Virus record (IMG/VR): IMGVR_UViG_3300011113_000171
Coordinates: 1-28,707 of that record
Direction: 5' to 3' (one strand)
Source of the DNA: a virus
DNA length: 28,707 nucleotides
The position numbers and the translations under genes are program-made. The notes beneath the pieces are model-generated. The model was not told the origin of the DNA, searched no databases, and saw nothing but the letters and a program-made list of their open reading frames with translations. Positions within the stretch are counted from its first letter, which is position 1. Each line of letters starts with the position of its first letter. Below are positions 8,165-13,929 of this stretch, in pieces.

Positions 8165-8591
8165 GTGTCAGTTTAGTGGGCAATGTTTGTGGTTGCTGTT
8201 CGGTAATCAGACCGTCAATGACGCGTTCCTGCGCCTGCTGCAGCGCCTGCGTGATGCTGATCCGGTTCGTGATGTCGACACTAATCTCTTGACGTGCTGT
8301 CCAGCCGTGGCTGTGCTGCAGGATGGCCAGCGCCGCCTTGGCGTCGCCTGCGCGAGCTGCGTTGCGCAGATGCAGGCTAGCCTCCATCTCGGAGTCAGCG
8401 CGGCCCTTTTGTTCTGCCATCGCAGCCGCTGGGTCGAGCTCGCACAGCTGCCGGTACTCGGTTGGCAACATGCCAGCAGCTAACGCCAGCGAGTCGCCCT
8501 TCAGACCCAAAGCCGCTGCGTCATAAATCGCCTGGAGACGCGCTTCGGTCGCCTCCACTTTGCGCGGGGTGAACGGGATGGATTTGAACAT
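8142..8591 (-). CDS. Terminase small subunit
   Basis: 149 residues. The N-terminal 50 (RLQAIYDAAALGLKGDSLALA, then GMLPTEYRQLCELDP) looks like a helix-turn-helix for DNA recognition. The middle is a charged helix, and the C-terminal part has ILQHSHGWTARQEISVDI and ISITQALQQAQERVI, typical of phage small terminases. It would bind the packaging site and hand DNA to TerL, encoded next door with a 23-nt overlap. The start is uncertain: ATG 8591 gives the family-like MFKSIPFTPRK beginning but lacks a ribosome site. An in-frame GTG at 8642 adds a hydrophobic stretch and is disfavoured. Confidence 0.85.
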   Translation of the reverse strand: MFKSIPFTPRKVEATEARLQAIYDAAALGLKGDSLALAAGMLPTEYRQLCELDPAAAMAEQKGRADSEMEASLHLRNAARAGDAKAALAILQHSHGWTARQEISVDITNRISITQALQQAQERVIDGLITEQQPQTLPTKLTHGATADL

Positions 8592-8671
8592 GGCTTGATG
8601 GTAACGGATTTCTACAAAAAATAAAAAAATTTTGTCTGACACCTCCGTGGTCGTGACCGGTTAGGCGCGGG

Positions 8672-8689
8672 CCCCCACCCCCCTCCCCC
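8672..8689 (-). other. G-rich tract (possible G-quadruplex) upstream of terS
   Basis: The minus strand carries three uninterrupted G runs of 5, 6 and 5, separated by single bases. The tract lies between the 16-mer dyad and terS, so it would be in the leader or non-template strand of late transcription. Three rather than four runs means a canonical intramolecular quadruplex is borderline. Confidence 0.5.
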
Positions 8690-8692
8690 AAA

Positions 8693-8800
8693 GTTAGTGA
8701 GCACTTACTTCATGCAGCCAGGTTAGTGAGTACTAAATTACAAGTTAGTGAGTACTAACTTACAGTTATCAGCCTGGCAAGTTAGTAAGCACTCACTAAC
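8693..8800. repeat. 108-bp imperfect dyad with four copies of a 16-mer
   Basis: Copies are at 8693-8708 (GTTAGTGAGCACTTAC), 8722-8737 (GTTAGTGAGTACTAAA), 8744-8759 (GTTAGTGAGTACTAAC, self-palindromic arms GTTAGT/ACTAAC) and inverted at 8800-8785 (GTTAGTGAGTGCTTAC). The outer copies are inverted about a centre near 8747. GCCAGG at 8717-8722 and CCTGGC at 8773-8778 are inverted about almost the same point. The consensus is GTTAGTGAGYRCTWAM. It may be an operator, a TerS recognition (pac) site, or an initiator or resolvase site. Confidence 0.85.
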
Positions 8801-8834
8801 ATCTGTGGGCGGTTTAGGTTGCCAACAAAAAGCG

Positions 8835-8856
8835 AGGGCCGAGGGCCCTTTTTTTT
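8835..8856 (+). terminator. Intrinsic terminator, possibly bidirectional
   Basis: A 6-bp stem (AGGGCC/GGCCCT, loop GAG) is followed on the plus strand by eight T residues. Read on the minus strand, the same stem is followed after CGC by TTTTT (8831-8827). No plus-strand gene precedes it. It may block stray transcription into the early operon, or act on leftward late transcription before terS. Confidence 0.7.
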
Positions 8857-8878
8857 GTTGCTTTTTTGTATATAAATC

Positions 8879-8887
8879 TGTGAATAA
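8879..8887 (-). other. DnaA box match in an AT-rich stretch
   Basis: The minus strand reads TTATTCACA, a full match to the bacterial DnaA box consensus TTATNCACA. It lies in a strongly AT-rich stretch (about 8849-8905) next to the 9-mer repeats. A single 9-mer can occur by chance, so its position gives it weight rather than the match alone. Confidence 0.5.
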
Positions 8888-9174
8888 CTTTTTTGTTGTC
8901 AAAAGGCTATGTAGGCAATGTAGGCAATGTTGTCATGGAAAAAAAGTCGCAGCGCGCGCAGGTATGCGCACGCCATGGCATGGTACTGTTGCCATATAGA
9001 TATCAAAAATAAAGTTCTTAAGATTGGATAGATTAAATAGCCAACATAGCCAACAAAAAGCCAAAAGCCTTGCCAATCCTCGCATCCCACGTTGGCAAAC
9101 CACGCGCCAACAATAGCCAACATTTCACCCAAACCGCCTACAAATCCGCGACGCAAATTAGTGTAAAAGATTCT

Positions 9175-9202
9175 TTTGCATTTCCGTTTTTTGTGCTATT
9201 GT
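9175..9202 (+). promoter_or_regulatory. Candidate sigma70 promoter of the rightward early operon
   Basis: A -35-like TTTGCA (9175-9180) is separated by 16 bp from TATTGT (9197-9202). A TG dinucleotide one base upstream of the hexamer makes an extended -10 (TGCTATTGT). The predicted start is near 9209, about 57 nt ahead of the first good ribosome site. It is the best plus-strand promoter I see before 9266. Confidence 0.5.
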
Positions 9203-9215
9203 GTGCGGGCAGTAA

Positions 9216-9269
9216 ATGATTGTTTTACCAGGTGAATGCCTATTTTTTAATCAAGGGAGCAATAAATGA
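9216..9269 (+). CDS. Possible 17-residue leader peptide
   Basis: An ATG about 7 nt after the predicted transcription start opens a 17-codon frame (MIVLPGECLFFNQGSNK). Its TGA overlaps the ATG of the next gene (ATGA). There is no clear ribosome site, so if translated it would be nearly leaderless and coupled to the first early gene. The only support is geometry; it may be chance. Confidence 0.25.
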   Translation: MIVLPGECLFFNQGSNK

Positions 9270-9466
9270 TTACTTTCGCTGAATACATGGCCTTTTTTGA
9301 TCGTTGGATCAACTATCAATTTCCGCGCGCCGAAGATGCTGCGCATGTCAACGAGATCCTGCAGGCCGTGGGCCGGATCGTGTCTGATCCTGAAGAGTTA
9401 GCGTATTGGGCCGAGCGCGACAATTGGTCAATGTACTACTGCGCAAAAGAGGCTAGCCATGTTTAA
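9266..9466 (+). CDS. Early small acidic protein, unknown
   Basis: 66 residues with many aromatics (MITFAEYMAFFDRWINYQF, later ELAYWAERDNWSMYYC). It looks like a soluble helical protein without a signal peptide or recognised domain. GGGAG lies 6 nt before the ATG. It is the first substantial gene after the candidate early promoter, a position in phages often occupied by host-takeover or anti-defence factors. I do not recognise the family. The last 8 nt overlap the next small gene. Confidence 0.65.
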   Translation: MITFAEYMAFFDRWINYQFPRAEDAAHVNEILQAVGRIVSDPEELAYWAERDNWSMYYCAKEASHV

Positions 9467-9545
9467 AGATGTTCTTACCATTTTCAGCGCACTATTCATC
9501 GGCGCGTGGCTTTACGTGTTGCTTGTTTTCATAATGTCAATGTGA
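9459..9545 (+). CDS. 28-residue single-pass membrane peptide
   Basis: A frame overlapping the previous gene by 8 nt encodes MFKDVLTIFSALFIGAWLYV and then LLVFIMSM: one hydrophobic helix spanning nearly the whole peptide, with a charged N-terminus. It has its own good ribosome site (AGAGG, 6 nt spacing), which argues that it is real despite its size. Such early membrane peptides can be superinfection-exclusion or antiholin-like factors; that is inference. Confidence 0.5.
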   Translation: MFKDVLTIFSALFIGAWLYVLLVFIMSM

Positions 9546-9555
9546 GGTGTGAATC

Positions 9556-9771
9556 ATGAGAGAAACTGAACTATTCGGCCACGAACAATTTGTGTGCTAT
9601 TGGCGCTGCGGTATTGATGACCACGTCACCGAGATTCACGGCGCTGATTTCTTCACCAAAGAAAACGGCTATTCGGCGGACGATATCGAGGCGCTCGCCA
9701 ACATATTGATCGGCGAATCGGCGGACATCAGCGGCCCGACTCAGTCGCACTACGCCCTGCGCATTATGTAA
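9556..9771 (+). CDS. Early small acidic protein, unknown
   Basis: 71 residues, soluble and acidic. The central block (WRCGIDDHVTEIHGADFFTK, then ENGYSADDIEALANI) has a strand-then-helix character. There are two cysteines near the N-terminus but no metal-binding pattern. GAGGTG lies 6 nt before the ATG, and the gene is in tight co-directional array with its neighbours. I recognise no family. Its role is probably in the early takeover phase by position only. Confidence 0.65.
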   Translation: MRETELFGHEQFVCYWRCGIDDHVTEIHGADFFTKENGYSADDIEALANILIGESADISGPTQSHYALRIM

Positions 9772-9792
9772 TCAACTATTAAGGAGCGCATC

Positions 9793-10002
9793 ATGAAAGT
9801 TAAATCCGACAATTTCACGTCAATGAAAGGCCACGTCGCCGATGGCTGCATAGTAGTCGCACCTTCCGGTAAAGAGTTCACCCTTAAAAACACTTTGAAA
9901 GGGTGGATTCTTAACGGGCCGGATGGTTTGCCCTGCTCCGGTAATTTGCCGTCCGCGTTCGACGTCGAATACTTCGTTGTAAACGGTCTGCAAACTCACT
10001 AA
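9793..10002 (+). CDS. Early small protein, unknown
   Basis: 69 residues, with alternating short strands (GCIVVAPSGKEFTLKNTLKG, then WILNGPDGLP) and an aromatic C-terminus. It is possibly a small beta protein. An excellent ribosome site (AAGGAG, 6 nt) fixes the start. No domain, signal or membrane helix is seen. A GC-rich hairpin follows its stop. I do not recognise it. Confidence 0.65.
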   Translation: MKVKSDNFTSMKGHVADGCIVVAPSGKEFTLKNTLKGWILNGPDGLPCSGNLPSAFDVEYFVVNGLQTH

Positions 10003-10009
10003 AACCGCC

Positions 10010-10026
10010 GCCGGACGGCTTCCGGC
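10010..10026 (+). terminator. Weak hairpin between early genes
   Basis: A 5-bp stem GCCGG/CCGGC with a 7-nt loop is followed by TTTACTTTT. The stem is short and an alternative fold (GCCG/CGGC) competes. It may attenuate transcription inside the early operon. Confidence 0.25.
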
Positions 10027-10049
10027 TTTACTTTTGGGAGAATGTAAAC

Positions 10050-10310
10050 ATGGAAAAGCAAACTTATAACGGCTGGACAAACTATGCCACTTGGCGCGTC
10101 AATCTGGAAATGTTCGACGGTTCCGAAGGGACGTGGACAGCGGACTCAGCGCGCGACTTCGTGGAGGACGTCATCATCGACTCCACGCCCGACGGTCTTG
10201 CGCGCGACTATGCGCTCGCCTTCATTGAAGACGTTAATTGGCACGAAATAGCCGCGCACTACGAAGCCGAGCAGGAAGACGACGAAGAAACCGAAACCGA
10301 GGAGGAATAA
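10050..10310 (+). CDS. Conserved small phage protein with NGWTNYATW motif (DUF7249-like)
   Basis: 86 residues, starting MEKQTYNGWTNYATWRVNLE and ending in a strongly acidic tail (QEDDEETETEEE). The (N)GWTNYxTWxVxLW opening is a widespread motif in phage and plasmid small proteins, which I recall as DUF7249; no function is established to my knowledge. The acidic tail could make it a DNA mimic. GGGAG lies 9 nt upstream. It is co-transcribed with the other early genes, and its stop is 4 nt from the next ATG. Confidence 0.75.
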   Translation: MEKQTYNGWTNYATWRVNLEMFDGSEGTWTADSARDFVEDVIIDSTPDGLARDYALAFIEDVNWHEIAAHYEAEQEDDEETETEEE

Positions 10311-10314
10311 GACC

Positions 10315-10602
10315 ATGCAAACAATAAACATCGACGGCACTACATATCGCGTCAAATTCGATCGCGATCCGCTCGAATTAGCCAAGCTTGCGCGCAAACC
10401 TTGGAAACCAAAGAAACCGAAAGACATCCGCAAGTTCCCCCGCGATCGCGGCGTGCCATTGTCAACCGGCGACTATATTCGCCAATTCGAAATTCTTAAT
10501 TTTTTGGTGCCGTGCGATTATGAGCGGATGCCAAATTACTCCGGCACGGCTTTATACGATCCGACAATCCCACTATTTGAGGTGCTCAATGATGACGAAT
10601 AA
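10315..10602 (+). CDS. Early small basic protein, unknown
   Basis: 95 residues. The N-terminus forms short strands (MQTINIDGTTYRVKFDRDPL). A Lys/Pro-rich linker (RKPWKPKKPKDIRKFPRDRG) around residue 27 follows, then a region with aromatic residues. The Lys/Pro linker suggests nucleic-acid contact. A near-perfect ribosome site (GAGGAGG) at the end of the previous gene sets the start. I do not recognise a family. Confidence 0.65.
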   Translation: MQTINIDGTTYRVKFDRDPLELAKLARKPWKPKKPKDIRKFPRDRGVPLSTGDYIRQFEILNFLVPCDYERMPNYSGTALYDPTIPLFEVLNDDE

Positions 10603-10873
10603 CGCACGCGATGACGCCCGCGCTGTCGCTGGCGCAAAAAATCGGCCCTATCCGCACTATTTGGAGCGCGTAGAGCTCTTACTTGACGATGTTATGTTCA
10701 GGCTTTGGGTTGATTTTGAACCGGCCGATCGGGCTGTCGGCGTTAATGCCACCGCTTGGATAGTCCACGCCCACGTGGGCGATAGTCCGGCGGATATAGC
10801 CGATTATCTGAACGAAGCGACTATTCTGCGCTTGGAAAGCGAAGCGGCGGATTATCTATCAGGCGGCGACTGA
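10592..10873 (+). CDS. Early small acidic protein, unknown
   Basis: 93 residues starting MTNNARDDARAVAGAK, with LLLDDVMFRLWVDFEPADR in the middle and an acidic helical C-terminus (LNEATILRLESEAADYLSGG). The ATG at 10592 lies 7 nt from GAGGTG and is preferred; another ATG one codon upstream is possible. An upstream extension of the frame is out of phase with the real neighbouring gene and was rejected. It overlaps the previous gene by 11 nt. No domain is recognised. Confidence 0.6.
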   Translation: MTNNARDDARAVAGAKNRPYPHYLERVELLLDDVMFRLWVDFEPADRAVGVNATAWIVHAHVGDSPADIADYLNEATILRLESEAADYLSGGD

Positions 10874-10932
10874 TGGCCGCGCTCATAGGACTATTACTTG
10901 CCGCTCTAGCTGCAATCCTGCTAGGATTGTGA
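10873..10932 (+). CDS. 19-residue hydrophobic membrane peptide
   Basis: An ATG overlapping the previous TGA (TGATG) opens MAALIGLLLAALAAILLGL, a single uncharged Ala/Leu helix just long enough to span a membrane. It ends directly before the operon's tandem hairpins. Its coupling geometry and pure TM composition suggest a genuine micropeptide, but no independent ribosome site is seen. Confidence 0.4.
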   Translation: MAALIGLLLAALAAILLGL

Positions 10933-10970
10933 CGCCGGAAGCTCCCTCCGGCGGCTAGAAGCGACTTTAG

Positions 10971-10996
10971 GCCCGCCCTCCGGCGGGCTTTTTTTT
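10971..10996 (+). terminator. Strong intrinsic terminator of the early operon
   Basis: A 7-bp stem GCCCGCC/GGCGGGC with a CTCC loop is followed by eight T residues. A second hairpin just upstream (10933-10939 with 10947-10953, CGCCGGA/TCCGGCG) stands in tandem. The U-tract ends inside the stop codon of the converging minus-strand gene. Confidence 0.93.
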
Positions 10997-11582
10997 ACGC
11001 CAGCGCGCCCCATTGATCGGCCATTGCGGCGGCGATCCCTGCAAACGTCGCACTGCGGATTTTCCATCGATCCGGTGACGGCGGCAGGTTGTACCACTCC
11101 GGCAAGCTCCTGCCGCTCTTGGTGACGTGCCGCGCGCCCTTGTCGACGATATTCGTCGGTGTAAGCGGCGGCAGCCCCTGCAACCATAAGCACGTGGTTT
11201 TCGTCGCCTCATGGCCGAACTGCCACGGCTGGATGATCTGATCGGGTTTTCGGATTCGGCTGGAAATGATGCTCACAGGGTTTTCCAGCGCGATACGCGG
11301 TATCGGCGCGGCCAAGAGCTCACGCACGAACTCGAGCGCCTCGGCTTGTTCGGCGTGCTTGTCTTTGAACCACCGCGCACCCGACACGGCCAGATGCGTA
11401 CATGGTGGATGCGCGATCATCAAATCCCAACCATCGGCCAGAATGTCGCGCACGTCGCCCTGATAATGGGGTCCAGGCGCGTCACTCGGCAATAAATCGC
11501 ACGATAACGCATCATGCCCCGCCCGCAGGAACGCATCCCGCACGGCCCCGCTATACTCGCACGCCACTAGCACGCGCATCAT
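10995..11582 (-). CDS. Small cytosine-methyltransferase-like protein
   Basis: 195 residues that read like a compact C5-cytosine methyltransferase core. A motif I-like ACEYSGAVRDAF is at 7-18, an acidic motif II-like region with GDV at 42-44, then HPPCT with the candidate catalytic Cys61 (motif IV) and ENP at 100-102 (motif VI). A C-terminal RSATFAGIAAAMADQW recalls motif X. It is much shorter than classical enzymes (over 300) and has no obvious target-recognition domain. Phage homologues are often annotated as SAM-dependent or DNA cytosine methyltransferases. The ATG overlaps the primase stop (ATGA). It may modify phage DNA or act as a nucleotide-modifying enzyme; activity is unproven. Confidence 0.65.
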   Translation of the reverse strand: MMRVLVACEYSGAVRDAFLRAGHDALSCDLLPSDAPGPHYQGDVRDILADGWDLMIAHPPCTHLAVSGARWFKDKHAEQAEALEFVRELLAAPIPRIALENPVSIISSRIRKPDQIIQPWQFGHEATKTTCLWLQGLPPLTPTNIVDKGARHVTKSGRSLPEWYNLPPSPDRWKIRSATFAGIAAAMADQWGALA

Positions 11583-13885
11583 TTCACCAAACGCACGGCG
11601 GCGGGCGGTGGGATTTCTTCGACCATGCGGCGCAGCTCCGACTTGCTCGCATTCGCCATTTCAGGCGCGCAGAATATATGCTTCTTCGTGCTGAACTCCC
11701 GCGACGCTAAACGGCCCATGTCAACCCAACCGGCCTCACGCAGCGCGTGTAAGAGCGCCTGCTGGTATATCTTCGCGCTGCCCGAGCTTCCCTGCAGGCG
11801 GTCACATAACGCATGGAACGGCCCGCCGATCACGCCTGACGCGAACTCGCCCAGGCGACGCTCCATCATGTCAACAAGGTAGGATTCGCCCGCACTGCGG
11901 CCCTGCTCCACCATAATGATTTTCGCCTCAGTAAGCGGTGGCGTCGCGCCCGGATTGAATCGGCTCACGTCGCGCTTATAAAGCCAATCGGCGGCCACGG
12001 CCAGCCCGCCCGCCTTGTACCAGTCCCAAATGGCCTGCGCGGCGGGCTGCGTCATGCGCTCCGCCTCGGAATACGTCACGAACCAACGCCGATCATCACC
12101 GGCTAACGACAACGGCACGCGCTCATTCGAGAACGCGAGCACGAAAATGCGGTTCAGCGCCTGGTACGGGTGCAAGCTCTTGCGGTTCACTTGCAGGAAC
12201 TCCGGCGGCGCGGCGATGATCGGCTTTAGATGGTTCTCGAGCGCGCGACGGTCTTTCGCTTCGCTCTGGCGCAGCTCTTCGAAGACCATCACCTCGGACT
12301 CGAGCGCATAGCCCCATTGCGACGTGATTTCTTCGTTGCGTACTATCTTGACGTTCGCCAGCGCCTCGCCACCGATGCCCCACAGGAACGGCTGCCACAT
12401 GGTGTCTTTGCCCGAGCCCGGGTGTCCGATATGCAGCACGGCATGGTTGATCTTCTGATTCGGGTGTTGCAGTTTGTACGCCATCACGTTCAAGACGTGC
12501 TCACGCTCGACGTCATCGGGAATCATCCGCTCGACGTGCTCGAGCCACGGCGACGCGTCACCGGCCACCGGCGCGGGTCGCTGATTAATCCAACGGTTGC
12601 CGAATACTTGGCCCTCACGCGACACTAGGACGTTTTCGCCTGCGGCGTATGTGATGCCTGCTAACGCGAGCGCACCCTTGGCCTGTCGGTTCTCGTCAAA
12701 GCATACAGACGCCTCAATTCGGCGTTTCTGTTTGCTCGGGTGGATTGAATAACAGGTGACGTGTCGAAAGAGTGCATTAAAAGTACCGCGCGCAACCTCT
12801 CGCCGATCTTGCAAATCAAAGTAAGCATCATCCTCTTGAATGTATGCAAAGCGCTCATACCAGCCTTCTTTCGTGGTTCTATCCAATTGCTTGCGCTCAA
12901 CCTCGGCAATCACCTCGGCGCCCTTGTCGGGAAATGCCTCAGTCGGTTGCAGCTTCGAGAGCGTCTGATCCATCACGGCGGCCAAGAGCTCATCACGCAA
13001 GCCTGGCGCGTGCTTCGGGCCGCCCTGCGCGGCCACCCAATCGAGAAACGTATGCGAGTCGAGCTCAAGGCAGTGCGAGTGCAGGCAGCAGTAGGCGCGC
13101 ATCGAAGGGTTGTACCGGCCTTCGGGGTTGCCATCGGTATGCTCGCCCGAGTTCGGGCAGATGACACCGGCCCAGCCCTGCGGATTCGGGCGCGAGAGTA
13201 GCAGCCCCTGCCCCGACAACCATGCCATCACGTCGTCCGCGCCATCGTCGGACAATCGGATCGGGCGCAGCGTCAGCGAGTCGGCAGGTGCTGGCGTCAC
13301 GCCAAGCCCTGCGCAGAGCTCATCCAACGTGTACTCGCGCTCGGGGTGGAACTCGACTAAACGGGCTGCAAAGCGGTTCTTGTTGGGTTTCAGGTTGATC
13401 GAACCTGGTAGCCGGAAGTTGCGCACCGGGTTGCAGGCGCCGGGGTCGGTGTAGCCTGCATCCGCTATCGCGCGGATGGCGGCGGCGTACTCGCCCTTCG
13501 TCGGCTGGTCAGAAAAGGTGTAGCCCCACTGGTACGAACCCTCGGACGTCTCGATGATCCACGTCGGCGGCGCAGCAGGCGTGTTGGGTGCCTTCTCGGG
13601 GTCGCCTACGTCATCGAGCACCATCACGAGCACGTACTCGCAATTCGCAGCGGATGCGCTCACATGGCCGTCCTTGAATCGGTCGATGATGAACGACGCC
13701 GTGTTGCCGTAGATGGCCCAATCGGGTTTGATGTTGTGACTTGGTAGGTACGCAGGCCACGTACACTTGATGGCTCCATCGGCGTGGAACTGCAGCTCAC
13801 CGCCTTTGAGTTGTGGTTTCTGGCGCACAATCAGCGCCGTCTCGCCTTCAGGCGCAAGATTCTGGTAGTATTCTAGAAATTCCAT
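11579..13885 (-). CDS. PrimPol-type primase fused to SF3 helicase
   Basis: 768 residues. An archaeo-eukaryotic-type primase/polymerase domain occupies about 1-200, with metal motif LDDVGD (90-95), SYQWGY (117-122) and FRLPGSINLK (157-166). A probable zinc site follows (C243, H249, C266/C267, H269, H271/C272). The C-terminal SF3/D5-type helicase has Walker A GHPGSGKDT (487-495), Walker B VMVFEE (532-537), FSNE (585-588) and DDRRW (597-601). The plan resembles NrS-1-type phage primase-helicases. It would unwind, prime and perhaps initiate at the origin. ATG 13885 has AAGGA 6 nt upstream; a GTG at 13912 lies inside a hairpin and is rejected. The stop overlaps the methyltransferase-like gene. Confidence 0.88.
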   Translation of the reverse strand: MEFLEYYQNLAPEGETALIVRQKPQLKGGELQFHADGAIKCTWPAYLPSHNIKPDWAIYGNTASFIIDRFKDGHVSASAANCEYVLVMVLDDVGDPEKAPNTPAAPPTWIIETSEGSYQWGYTFSDQPTKGEYAAAIRAIADAGYTDPGACNPVRNFRLPGSINLKPNKNRFAARLVEFHPEREYTLDELCAGLGVTPAPADSLTLRPIRLSDDGADDVMAWLSGQGLLLSRPNPQGWAGVICPNSGEHTDGNPEGRYNPSMRAYCCLHSHCLELDSHTFLDWVAAQGGPKHAPGLRDELLAAVMDQTLSKLQPTEAFPDKGAEVIAEVERKQLDRTTKEGWYERFAYIQEDDAYFDLQDRREVARGTFNALFRHVTCYSIHPSKQKRRIEASVCFDENRQAKGALALAGITYAAGENVLVSREGQVFGNRWINQRPAPVAGDASPWLEHVERMIPDDVEREHVLNVMAYKLQHPNQKINHAVLHIGHPGSGKDTMWQPFLWGIGGEALANVKIVRNEEITSQWGYALESEVMVFEELRQSEAKDRRALENHLKPIIAAPPEFLQVNRKSLHPYQALNRIFVLAFSNERVPLSLAGDDRRWFVTYSEAERMTQPAAQAIWDWYKAGGLAVAADWLYKRDVSRFNPGATPPLTEAKIIMVEQGRSAGESYLVDMMERRLGEFASGVIGGPFHALCDRLQGSSGSAKIYQQALLHALREAGWVDMGRLASREFSTKKHIFCAPEMANASKSELRRMVEEIPPPAAVRLVK

Positions 13886-13907
13886 TGCAGTCCTTGTAGT
13901 TGAAGAA

Positions 13908-13925
13908 GCCACCCCGCCAGGTGGC
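13908..13925. terminator. Symmetric hairpin between PP-loop gene and primase
   Basis: Stem GCCACC/GGTGGC with a 6-nt loop, extendable outward by A-T pairs to about 12 bp with one G-T. On the plus strand it is followed by six T residues, a good terminator. On the minus (coding) strand it is followed only by TTCTTC, so it may be an attenuator or RNA-processing element within the replication operon. Confidence 0.6.
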
Positions 13926-13929
13926 TTTT

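Larger units (their letters stand above)
8819..9122. repeat. 9-mer repeat family TGTWGGCWA in both orientations
   Basis: Plus strand: TGTAGGCAA at 8910-8918 and 8919-8927 in exact tandem, then a degenerate third unit, and CGTTGGCAA at 9090-9098. Minus strand: TGTTGGCAA at 8827-8819, TGTTGGCTA at 9055-9047 and 9046-9038 in tandem, TGTTGGCTA at 9122-9114, and TGTTGGCGC at 9112-9104. The plus tandem and minus tandem face each other across about 110 bp. The 9-bp period and the W-for-W changes suggest an initiator-binding iteron set. Confidence 0.75.
8592..9265. other. Non-coding control region: candidate origin, late promoter and packaging region
   Basis: This is the only long gap in the window. 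It separates the leftward head operon from the rightward early operon. From left to right it holds an A/T-rich terS leader, a C-rich tract, a 108-bp dyad of 16-mers, a GC hairpin with a U-tract, an AT-rich stretch with a DnaA-box match, 9-mer repeats in both orientations and a rightward promoter. No credible gene was found. Direct and inverted short repeats next to an AT-rich segment are the general signature of an iteron-type replication origin. Function is inferred from sequence structure only. Confidence 0.6.

Noticed and set aside
8819-9122. CRISPR array
   Set aside because: The repeat unit is only 9 bp, occurs in both orientations and lacks regular spacers; there are no cas genes apart from a Cas4-like nuclease of the phage DUF2800 type.
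8899-9156. Minus-strand ORF with VGYVGY- and AYIAYI-type repeats in the control region
   Set aside because: The peptide repeats are just the translated 9-mer DNA repeats. There is no ribosome site, and the frame overlaps the AT-rich and repeat elements.
13886-13912. GTG start of the primase at 13912
   Set aside because: It lies inside a stable hairpin and lacks a ribosome site; ATG 13885 has AAGGA at good spacing.
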